Shown here piece after piece: positions 54,683-64,000 of a DNA stretch of 64,000 nucleotides. The notes beneath the pieces were generated by a model that searched no databases, was not told the origin of the DNA, and was given only the letters and a program-made list of their open reading frames with translations. The position numbers and the translations under genes are program-made. Position 1 is the first letter of the stretch. Each line of letters begins with the position of its first letter. This stretch comes from Actinomucor elegans (lineage: Eukaryota; Mucoromycota; Mucoromycetes; Mucorales; Mucoraceae), in contig JAMSLZ010000003.1 in NCBI GenBank assembly GCA_026027325.1, forward strand, positions 62,001 to 126,000. Direction: 5' to 3'.

Positions 54683-56051
54683 ATGTCAGATAATTCTATT
54701 ATCATTAAAAACCTCGATCCAAGAGTAACAGAAGATGAACTCAGAGGAATATTTGCTCTAATATCACCCATTGCTCATGTCAAGATAACTAAAGATAACA
54801 GCAGCAATGTAAGTTTATTATGAAAAGAGAGGTCGGGGCTTGCCTGATAATTCTCACATTGAATGGTGCTACAATGTGATTTAAGCACTAAGAAACTAGG
54901 TGGCAGATGATTAGATTAGATCAATTCATCTTATCAGTGCATATACCGCCGAACCTCTCTTTTTCTTTGTATCTTATTAAATGTACTAACTATATTATTT
55001 AGAGCGGTTTAAACTGTGGCTTTATTGAATTCCATGAACGCCAAGCCGCTGAGCAAGCAATCCATGCTATGGACAAACGCACTATATATAGTCAGGTAAA
55101 TACACAATACATCTAAATACGATTCTATCTCACACGGTTGTATTCCAGGAAATCTCGGTAGACTGGGATGATCAAGAACAATCCAACGAAAATGATGTTT
55201 GGCAAATTCTTGTGTCCAACTTGGATCACAATACAACGGATGATACTCTATCAAGTGCCTTTAAACAGTTTAATATGTGGTACGATCTCATTTTATATTA
55301 TGTAGCTTGAAACCTCATTATTCATTTTAATAGTCATGCACGTGTTCTTCAAACAGGCGAAGGCATTGTTACATTTATCGATAAAACGGATGCTGAAGAA
55401 GCCATCCGTTCTATGGATGGCGAAAAGTTATTGTCTACGCGTGTCCATTGTCGCTTAGCCGAGGATAATAGCGATGCTGCTAGTGATTCCACTAATCATT
55501 CAAGACGGTCTTCAACTGATAGCGAATGCAATATTGCTATTTCCAACATGTCTTACGAAGAAATCTTTGCTCAAACACCATTGTATAACACATCAGTCTA
55601 TATTAGCAACTTACCCAAAAATATCATCTCCCAGGATATTGCTCCTCATTTGCAACAGCACGGTTACGTTTCCGACATTTATATCAAACCCAATAAAGGA
55701 AAGGCTATCGTCAAGCTGGATACACACGCAAACGCTGCAACTGCCATATTTGCACTTCAAGGCGTGACAATCGCTGGAAGAACAGTACGCCTCGGCTGGG
55801 TCAAGGACCGTCCTAATGTTCAACGTACAGATAGCCATGATAATATGACAAGATCTTTTAACGTGTTCTCATCAGGCTATATGCCTCCAAGCAAACTAGT
55901 GAATCAAATTACAAAATCCTATGAAAATCATACCACAATGAGACCACCTGCCCCAACCACTGATCCTGCTGGTGGCGAGCCTGGAGGCGGACTTCATGGA
56001 TGGAATCAATATTATCAGCAATACTATAGCGCTGGTCATATCACTATCTAA
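54683..56051 (+). CDS. RNA-binding protein with three RRMs
   Basis: Four exons: 54683-54808, 55003-55095, 55149-55279, 55334-56051 (355 aa). RRM1 (about 4-78) has SIIIKNLDPRVTEDELRGIF and CGFIEFHERQAAEQAIHAMD. RRM2 (about 92-160) has ILVSNLDHNTTDDTLSSAF and EGIVTFIDKTDAEEAIRSMD. A Ser-rich linker follows. RRM3 (about 203-270) has SVYISNLPKNIISQDIAPHL, KGKAIVKLDTHANAATAIFA and GRTVRLGWV. The three-RRM plan with GW and Tyr/Gln-rich C-terminus resembles TIA1/Pub1/Nam8 proteins, which bind U-rich RNA in mRNA stability or splicing. RNP1 motifs are degenerate in RRM2 and RRM3. The first intron is unusually long (194 nt) and strongly structured. Confidence 0.88.
54809..55002 (+). ncRNA. Structured 194-nt intron of the RRM gene; possible intronic RNA
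   Basis: This intron is three to four times longer than others in the window. AAAGAGAGGTCGG (54824-54836) pairs with CCGAACCTCTCTTT (54949-54962). Inside that, CTGATAA (54844-54850) pairs with TTATCAG (54931-54937), and CACATTG/CAATGTG (54855-54861, 54872-54878) forms a hairpin. It could be a regulatory fold for splicing (possibly autoregulation) or a processed RNA. No complete snoRNA box set was found. Confidence 0.35.
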
Positions 56052-57821
56052 TTTTTTTTTCCATTATTGCATTATACATTTACATATCATCTTTACTTTC
56101 TGACTCTTTGCATTTCATCGTAATAAACTCGTTTAATCATTCCATAAACTACCTCATAGTACAAAACCTGATTCAAATCAAGTTTGGCCTGGAACTACTC
56201 TTGATATTCCCAAGTTTCTACTTGTACAACAAGTCCTGAGAAAAAACCCCACATTATTAAAAAAACGTTCTGATTCTGAATCAATGGGAACGTCATACAA
56301 AATTATGTCCTACTTGTGCGTTTATAACAGCTATATTTTTATACGCTAACCATTTTGAATGTCTTTAGGCAACGAAGGAATGCCAAGCGAAGCTATTATT
56401 AGGAATTGACATTCTCTTAAATTTAACAATGGCTCAATATAGATCGAAACCGATAGGCTTGGAAAAAGCTCGGCATTCCACCGGCGTAACAGAACAATCC
56501 CTTGGTAATATTAGTCACCTCATCTTTGACAGGCGAACGCTTACTCCGCGTAAAATATACTTGTTCTTCAACCATAATGGCTGAAAAATATACACTGGTG
56601 TATCTTTTTCAGTTTTGTTTCTATCAGGGCGAAGCAATTGGTTTCAGGTCCTTTTTTTGTTTCGTATTGGGTGATACCAAACTTTGAAAAAATCAAAACG
56701 TTTTAGCCAACTTCTCTTTAAACCACTACTTTAACGTTGACTGATCTAGGCACTCCTTTTTATCCGTAATAGAATCTTCCGAACCACACACTACACTCTT
56801 TTAAATAACGATACTCTTAATGGACCAGTACATTTCTAACATACGTGTGCCACTTGATTTGCTGATTTTGGCAAGTTCAATATGACTATAATGTTAATTT
56901 ATCACCATTACTGTAATTTCGAGAACACCCATGGTGTCAGATTAGAAAAGACCCTAGTCACCTTTAAACATCGAACTATAAGGGATTTTTAACATCTATC
57001 TACGTTGATTCATAATTATGCGAGTTGTTTTATTATAAAAAGCACGGTTTCTTTTATATTTTGCAGGAAAATCATTGGATTATTACATTTCATTGTCGGA
57101 TTACTTTGTAATGATTTGACAGTATCGTTGGGCATGTGCCTCTGTATATATGGCCGAAATGTAGTGTATATCAACCTTTAACTATTACAAACCCCATAGC
57201 ACTTAACTTTTTAGAAAGAGCTATAATAACTTCTACATGTTTTCCAAAAATCATCAATTTTTCTTGGTTTATTGGAAATGCAAGCTAGTAAAATGATTGT
57301 TTATGGTCTCCGACACAATATCCAGTGGCCAGTACCTCAGTCTCTAAAGCTTGTCAATTCTTATATATTACCACAAAACTCTGTCATTAGAATTACACAT
57401 TTTCTTCTTCTATTTTTCTGATAATCATTGATGTATCTTGGTATGGTGTTCAATTATCTCAAGTTTCATATTTAAAGCCAATGAAGATTTACCTTATTCA
57501 AATACAGCCATCCAATGAAATGGCTGTCCTGGATTTCAATGGTGAATGTAAATCAACAGATGATTTCTCTTGATACTTATTATCTTTAATTAAGGAGAAC
57601 ATAGTATTCTGTTAGGATTATATTTCGGGCGTTTATATGAATTATGTAGAAGTTAGGATACAGTAACAGGTCACGAGTATATAACTGATTGGCTTGCATA
57701 TGGACTTGTGATGGCAGGGGTTTTGGCGTATACATACTTACATCTACTCCAGAAAATAAATAAAAAGCCTTCGTTGAATATATGGCGTTTTATCTTTCTT
57801 CAACTTTTGAACACTCTCTCT
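56052..57821. other. 1.8-kb intergenic region
   Basis: No gene recognised; small ORFs such as 56502-56687 have no family features. It holds the RRM gene 3' flank and the TRAIP-like gene promoter. Confidence 0.4.
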
Positions 57822-59003
57822 ATGGACAGTGTATCTTCCAGAATAGTTTGTATTGTTTGCTTGGAGGATCTGAACGGCCCTGAATCAGAAATTGTATCTA
57901 TAGCTTGCGGCCATGTGTTTGATCGTACATGGTAAAAAAGAACACTATTTTATCAATATCTATCGAACTCACATTCTTTTTTTTGGATATAAAGTCTTCA
58001 ACAATGTCTGCATATGTCAAGACAATGCCCTATTTGTAAACAGCACGTTGGTTTTAATGAGGCGCGTCGACTCTATTTTTCCAAAGGCAGCGACCTGCCT
58101 GTCAATCCAGGGAATCTTCTCATTCAAGAGCTGAACGAAACGATCGAAACTGTTACTTGTGACCTCACTGTAGCCCGTGAACTTTGCAGTGAACTGACAG
58201 ATTCTTTAGTCATTACTGAACTTAAAAACAAACAAGTTCATGATAAACTTCAGCAGACACAAAAAGAGCTAAGCCAATTGAGCGACACTCTGGTAAAAGA
58301 AAAAATCCAAGCAGCTGAAAAGAGTGCAGCCGAGCTCGAAGAAGTACGCAGAGTGTTTATGGGGAAACTGAAAGCTTTGGAGGAAGAAAACAAAAAGGAG
58401 AAAGAAGCAAGAATAAAAGAACAAAGGAAATACGACCAGACAGTTAATGGCTGGCGTAAAAAGGAAAAGCTTGCCCAAGATAGGCTTAAACGATTGTCTT
58501 CAGAAAAAAAAAATCTGATAGACAAACTTGGTCGACTTGAAAGTGAAGATAACCGCAGAAAGGCTGCTATGATTGTGTTTGATAATATGAAAAAGGAGCC
58601 GCCCGTAGAGTCGACCAAAGTCCAAACTCTTGAAAGCCAACTACTACAGTTGAAACAACAAATTCAACAAATCGAACAAAATCAGCAGCAAAACAAACAA
58701 CAACATAAACCTAAGCAATTTAACAATAACAAACAAAACAACAAGCAAAAAAGCCAAAGCAAGCAACAAAATCATAATAAGCATGATAGTACACAGCAAA
58801 GCAGCAATAAACACCAAAGAAATAATAAGCAACAACATGACAATGCCTCTCATAGTAATACTAGAGCAAATGACGCACAAGTGCCCCAGAAAGCTACTCA
58901 GGAAGGAAACAGAAAATCCAGCTCTATCAAGAAGCAGCAGCTACCTGCTACCAGTGGAGTAGAAAGACTAGGAGTTATCCACTCAGAACGTTTGCGTGTA
59001 TAA
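57822..59003 (+). CDS. TRAIP-like RING E3 ubiquitin ligase with coiled coil
   Basis: TRAIP/NOPO proteins are RING ligases that act at replication forks and DNA crosslinks. Two exons, 57822-57931 and 57995-59003 (372 aa). The RING lies at the very N-terminus: CIVCLEDLNGPESEIVSIAC, GHVFDRTCLQQCLHMSRQCP and ICKQHVGFNEARRLYFS, with ligands in the C-C-C-H-C-C-C-C type order; one position before the second Cys group is Asp where His is usual. A long coiled coil spans about 85-250. The tail (about 255-340) is extremely Gln/Asn/Lys-rich. The start at 57822 places the RING as in TRAIP; an in-frame ATG at 57711 would add a 37-residue hydrophobic leader that I consider unlikely. Confidence 0.82.
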
Positions 59004-61009
59004 ACCATATGCTGATCTATCAATACTCTATCTATGCATAAAGAGTATATTAAGTGCATCTATGAGCTTTCATTATTTAATATATTGCGATAGTAGATAC
59101 ATAATTATTTGCAATTCGTTATTTTCTCCTGATCATTTCATTCAAAAAATATATGTATACGCCAAATGAGTTTCTGCACTACTTTTGATCGTTAGAATGT
59201 TGTAAGCATTCTTTGTTGATGATTAAAGTTCTCGAACTCAGCCTTTCTCAAGAGTTCTATTGATGCTATACTCAATTTAATGATGAAACCCGTTAAATTT
59301 ATGCAAGTATCATTGCTTTTAGGTTTCTCCTTACGGCTAATCCTTTCACTCCAAACTTAAAAAAATATTATAAAATTGAACAATTAAATAATCTTACTTG
59401 GGCTGCAAGAAGAGCCTTATAAATGATTGACCTTGTAAGTCTTTACGTAAAACAAATGTTCTAGTAGGCGTAGAAGCGTACTCGCAGCTTAAAGCACTAA
59501 TCAGATACGATATTTGACCAAGATCGATCGAAAGGCTTATAATTTACAATAAATTCGGTAACTCGTTCTGAGTATGCCATATTAGTTATCGGATACGATA
59601 TTAAGCCGCGATCGATGTATACATCTATTAATGATTAGATGTTCATATGAAAAGTATCAATAAAATACAACATACTTATAGTGTATCAATAAAAAAAACA
59701 GTGCTAATATATGCAGCACATAGTGTATGTCTAGACATGTACTGATCATCAGAAAAACGTTAAACTAGAATCAATCGAAACATGTTAAAAAATAAAAAAA
59801 GTTGGTAAGAACACCCTAAATCCATTTTTTAGCCCACTTATTGTTTTTATGAAGCGTGATAAATTACATTTTTGAAGCTTAGCATTTCAATATAGCGTAG
59901 GTTCCATATATTGGCGATTATACAGACGTATTTTCATTGGGTTTTTACTGTATATAAAACTAGTTGATGCTACGTTTGTCACTACATCCGCTCGGCCTTC
60001 GTTGCCCTCTGAGGATCCTCCAGAGTGAACTACCACCGATCTCTAGGTAGAGAAAAGGTTTGCATTCACTCTCTATTTTTTGTTTGAACTTCCGCTTCGC
60101 CCTAGTAAACAAAAACACGAAGTTGAAATGTAAAGAATTAATTTTCAAAGAAATCGATAATCGCAAATCAATCAAACATTTTAATATATAGTTTAGTTGG
60201 TAAGTCTTATGGAACATGTTATACGTTTTTCCATACGACCAAGATTCGCATCTTCTACAATGGAGTGTGTTATATGCTTTTGTTATGAAGCATGTTTAGT
60301 TTTGGCAATAGGAAATATGGCCACTTTCTAATTTCCTATGTCTTGTCAATCGCAGTTGTGCTTATTTCAATTTATATGTGAGCATGTTTATTTGGACTAC
60401 AAAAGTGAATTCGACGAAAGCAAGTGTTGTATCGGGATTCTCTATTTTCTCTGATTCAATAAATAAAAAAGCACTATTTCTATTCCTCGACTGTGATTCT
60501 TATGTAAAACTCTTCACTAAGATATTAGCATTCAAAAGTCGAATGAAATAATCTTGTTTTTATAGGGTTACATAAGTCATTTAATTTATATGCTGATCTT
60601 TGAGCCAAGCCTAAATCCGTAAAAGGTTAGAAGTCTAGTTGACGGATTTACTAATTAAGAGTAATTGTACCCAGCCCGCAGAAACTATGTATAATATCAT
60701 ATTCAAACCACAGCAGCTTATTTGTGTAGCGTCAAAATTGAAAGCCAATTGCACTAGGCCTATAGGTAGGCCAGCTCAATATGGTCTTGTTTCATACTTT
60801 TTTTTTTAAAAAAAAAGACAAGTTTAATCAGGCTAAAAAGTTTATGCTGAGCAACACAATCTCAGATTAAGCATAGTCAATTTTATTTGAACTTAGATAT
60901 ATAGTAAGGCACACATATTTTATATCATTAACACAATAAAAAGAAAAGGATTTATTATCTGAATGCTGTACAAAAAGGGAGGTGTATCATATATAAATAA
61001 AGGAACAGT
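59004..61009. other. 2-kb intergenic region with clustered dispersed repeats
   Basis: Three plus-orientation members of the dispersed short repeat lie in a row at 59480-59535, 59561-59617 and about 59731-59785. No gene is supported. The minus-strand ORF 59960-60217 lacks an initiating ATG-based domain or recognisable motif. Confidence 0.45.
59480..59785 (+). repeat. Cluster of three dispersed-repeat units
   Basis: Each unit has a core like ATCAGATACGATATT followed by GATCGATCGAA or GAATCAATCGAAA. At least nine more diverged copies occur elsewhere (both strands). Sequence after the last unit (59800-59870) also resembles 49150-49225, so the ancestral unit was longer than the 60-bp core. Confidence 0.5.
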
Positions 61010-62221
61010 TTAGTTCTCCAAAACGAATCTGAATCTGGGCTTGCCAGCTCTAAAATCTTCGATAGCTTGATTGGCATCCTTCATAGGGTAAATCTTGAAC
61101 CAAGGACGAACGTTGTGTGTAGCAGCAAACTGGAGCATGTCCTCGATCTCTGCAGGAGAACCAATTGCAGAACCGCAAATGGTAACTTGGCTCATAGCAA
61201 GTAACATGGGAGGAACTTCAGGGAAGTTCCAAGCGGGAAGACCAACGTTGATAAAGATACCGTTGGGTCTGAAAAGAGGAACATATGTTTCCCCTATACG
61301 AATATGTTAAATCAATGTCATTATATGTTTGACTAGAATATACTTACATTTAAAGTCGCTGCTAGTACCGGTACAGAGGATATGTGACAACTCCTGCTTG
61401 TACTTGTTCATGCTTTCTTGATCACTGGTAACAATGAAATCATCGGCACCCAATTCCAAAGCAATGTCCTTCTTCTTGTCATTGTGTGACATACCAATCA
61501 CCTTGGCACCCATAGCCTTGGCCCATTGAATACCATAATGGCCCAAACCACCAATACCCATGACACCGACAACGGATCCGGGACCAACGTTGTGTCTCTT
61601 GAGAGGAGCGTAAGCGGTAACACCAGCACAGAAGAATGTACAAGCAACATCGTTGGGCATATTGTCAGGGATTTTGAAAGTGAAACGGCAGTCTCCTCTC
61701 CATTTATCAGCGTAACCACCATACGAGAGATCGCCGTTAGGCCATACGCCGTTATAAGTACCGGTGAAAGCACCACGACACAAGTTCTCGAAACCAGCCT
61801 TGCAGGGTTTACATTCATGACAAGAACCACTTTGAGCCCCAACACCAATACGGTCACCTACCTTGACATTGGTGACTTTCTTACCAACACGGGTACAGAC
61901 ACCAGCAATTTCATGGCCAACGCAAGTGGGATACTTGGGAACTCCCCAGTCACTATAGAATAATAGGATAAGTTCATCGACAGAGACTAATTAAAAGTAT
62001 TATTGTGCGTACCCATCCATGGTGTGCAAATCTGAACCACAGATACCACAATGAGTAACATCCATGTCAACGCTGTAATCATCTTCAGCACGAAGCTTCA
62101 ATTCTTGCCAGACCATTTTCTCATCTAAGTGAACATTAATTAAATGGTCTATTGATATGTCATTGTATGGTTTACCTTTGCCGTGACAGGCCCATCCGTG
62201 GAAAGTAGAAGGTGCAGACAT
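61010..62221 (-). CDS. Zinc-dependent, NADP-type alcohol dehydrogenase (ADH6/CAD group)
   Basis: Medium-chain dehydrogenase that interconverts aldehydes, including cinnamaldehyde-type ones, and alcohols in the cytosol. Four exons: 62221-62176, 62124-62013, 61952-61348, 61293-61010 (348 aa; yeast Adh6 is 360). Catalytic-zinc ligands are in THCGICGSDLH and VGHEIAG. The structural zinc site is CHECKPCKAGFENLC. The Rossmann motif is VGVMGIGGLGHYGIQWAKAM, followed by KVIGMSHNDKKKD; the Ser-x-x-x-Lys pattern after the strand favours NADP over NAD. The C-terminal part has SQVTICGSAIGSPAEIEDML and ends RFRFVLEN. All metal ligands are present. A TATA sequence (62283-62290) lies 62 bp upstream. Confidence 0.95.
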
Positions 62222-62282
62222 ATTTAATTATTTCTTTTGTGTAATTGAATAAACAACTGTCAAGAAAATGGAATCTTGAAAG

Positions 62283-62290
62283 TATTTATA
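62283..62290 (-). promoter_or_regulatory. TATA box of the alcohol dehydrogenase gene
   Basis: TATAAATA on the minus strand, 62 bp before the start codon at 62221. Confidence 0.45.
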
Positions 62291-62922
62291 GTTTATTATT
62301 TAAGATCCCGGAATGTCATTTCTGATTTTGAATATAGTTTTACCGCAAAGAGAAGTGATTGGATGGAACGCTCAAGGTAGTAGAATGGAATCATATAGAC
62401 TTATGTAATGTATGGCAAAATTGAAGATATTTGAGCCATAGCATAGATATCGATTATTCTCAGAGACTGGAAGTGCAAAACTTTTTACCATTTTCTTCTC
62501 CGATTGATGACTAGCTTATAAATCAAATTCTTAATCTCGATTTTAGAGCTATCAGATATGAAACAAAAACAACCATTTTGCACGATTTATTCGAGACTCT
62601 CTAGTATTAACCATCCATATGTATTTAGCCTAAGAATGACAGACGTTAATGTACTCGCTGGTATGGTACGTCCATGCGAAAAAAAAAAATCAAAGTTAAG
62701 TGTATCAACATCCAGAACAACTGAGAGTATCTCTATATTACTGTTTCCAAATTAAGACATTACGTATGTAGATTCCTTTTTAGGCGAGGTTTCGCCATTG
62801 CCCGGTTATTGGGTTAGTAAGCCGCACTACTAGAAGAATTAGTTGATTTATATTCTACCAATAGATTTTTTTGTATGATATTCTACCAATAGAATACACA
62901 TTAAAGAGGGCAAAAATATGAT

Positions 62923-62924
<2 letters not shown>

Positions 62925-62973
<49 letters not shown>
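62925..62973 (+). repeat. 49-nt poly(T) run with flanking 9-bp direct repeats
   Basis: T49 is bounded by AATATGATA at 62915-62923 and again at 62982-62990. Between run and right repeat are only eight bases (ACATTATC). Read on the minus strand this looks like a poly(A) tail with almost no body, flanked by a target duplication, but AT-rich 9-mers can recur by chance. Confidence 0.6.
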
Positions 62974-62976
<3 letters not shown>

Positions 62977-64000
62977 TTATCAATATGATAACTTGGAAAC
63001 TAGTATTGATACACTGTTTTATTTGGCCGCGGTTTAATCGTTGTATTGATAAATACTATATGAGACATACATTAGGAACGGCACCTATTATTCAATTGTA
63101 ATCATATCTTTTAAGCATACATTTTCCCATGGTCTCTGTTTTCTGTAGTAGAATTGATTTAGTTCGAATGATGGTTTGTAATTGGGCAAATGAACTCGCA
63201 ATTTTATTGACTTTCAAGATTTAGAGGCTGTATTCTCCCTCCTCGATCAAAGTGCTCAAGCTCGCAAAACCATGACGTATTCAAAGAAGAAATAGGATTA
63301 CGCTTTGATTTCGAGAGAGATACAAAATAAAATGAGAGATTTAAGATGAATTATGTTATAAAAACGTATATAAAGGTAAGTAGCATAAGTAACACTGACC
63401 ATAAGTATTTTTGCTTTCTATGGCAAGATTTTTGACTTATTAAAAATATATCACTCCGAAGATCATCAAAGTATGTGCAAAATATATCAAGTCGACAAAA
63501 TGTGATTGTTTAATCTTCTTTGTATTTCTTGATATCGGTTGTTGAACCCAAGATTTTCCACTTTGAAAGTTGGTTTGGCGCACCCATCACGAGAGGCTTC
63601 GGTCAAATATCGTATTGAAAATAAGCTGTTACCATACATTTGATACAAATTTACTTAGACCACAACTCAACGAATATCATATATATGTTCACAAATCAAG
63701 AAGAAAGGTATTAATGTTGCAAACCTCTTGGGATGCGTCCTAATAAAAGAGGCCTCTTAATCCTGATATGATACAGTGAGCTATGCACAGTTGCTGGGTA
63801 ATTATTAACTTAAATAATCGTGTTTAAGTCTTTTTTCATAAAACTGAAGAGCGAAACGTGAAGCTTTAATGCCTGAAATCATAACAGAAAATCATCCGAA
63901 CTTGAATTTTATTATGACTAAAGAAGCTTGAGGATACTGCAAATAATAATCCAAAGTATCCAAAACTTGATATTAGTGTTGTAACTTTCCTGTTTGTCCA

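Larger units (their letters stand above)
62222..64000. other. Right-edge intergenic region
   Basis: No gene is supported. A direct duplication of ATATTCTACCAATAG lies at about 62849 and 62878. A 49-nt poly(T) run is at 62925-62973. A weak dispersed-repeat-like sequence (GGTCAAATATCGTATTG) is near 63600. The ADH promoter is at the left end. Confidence 0.45.

Noticed and set aside
59960..60217. Minus-strand ORF of 85 codons
   Set aside because: No recognisable domain, splice or promoter context, and AT-rich codon use like random sequence.

Overview
The window is nuclear DNA of a filamentous fungus, most likely a mucoralean (Mucoromycota). The evidence is AT-rich intergenic sequence, intron-containing genes whose introns are mostly 45-70 nt with GT..AG ends, T/C-rich tracts before start codons, a fused three-activity histidine enzyme (HIS4 type), Zn2Cys6-PAS and COP1-type regulators, and a dense set of decayed transposons. 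The species cannot be fixed from this sequence alone. No rRNA, convincing tRNA or CRISPR array was seen.

Layout. 1-12.8 kb is a nested transposon block. It starts with the 5' end of an LTR retrotransposon (gag on the minus strand, running off the left edge) whose LTR is itself a long inverted repeat. Next come a Tc1 element carrying a solo LTR (837-2799), a second Tc1-like element (3220-4879) and a LINE (about 5095-12774). The LINE is split by three solo LTRs and by a 1568-bp terminal-inverted-repeat element that encodes an unrecognised Asn-rich protein. Flanking duplications (TA, 5 bp or 8 bp) let every insertion be placed and the host reading frames followed across it.

14.4-18.7 kb holds a COP1-type RING/coiled-coil/WD40 ubiquitin ligase, a TLDc (OXR1-like) protein and an unrecognised basic protein that converges on it with overlapping stop codons. 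21-31 kb holds HIS4, a 1-Cys peroxiredoxin, a rhodanese-like/methyltransferase fusion, a GDT1-type Golgi cation transporter, a small disordered protein and a membrane-anchored FKBP. 32.7-37.7 kb holds a PHO80-type cyclin, an MFS sugar transporter with a 5-nt micro-exon and an F-box-like protein with a polyglutamine run. 40-46 kb holds a SAM/PH protein, ribose-5-phosphate isomerase and linker histone H1. 46-52 kb is gene-poor, with one decayed coding region and members of a dispersed ancient repeat. 52.3-62.2 kb holds a Zn2Cys6-PAS transcription factor, a three-RRM protein with a structured intron, a TRAIP-like RING protein and a zinc alcohol dehydrogenase. The right edge carries a 49-nt poly(T) run.

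The genes are independent housekeeping and regulatory loci; I see no metabolic cluster. Exon structures were deduced by eye from GT..AG sites, frame continuity and family similarity. All reported multi-exon coding totals are divisible by three. The most unusual items are the AT-rich element inside the LINE, the palindromic LTR, the 5-nt micro-exon, the structured RRM-gene intron and a family of at least 12 diverged short repeats spread through the intergenic DNA.
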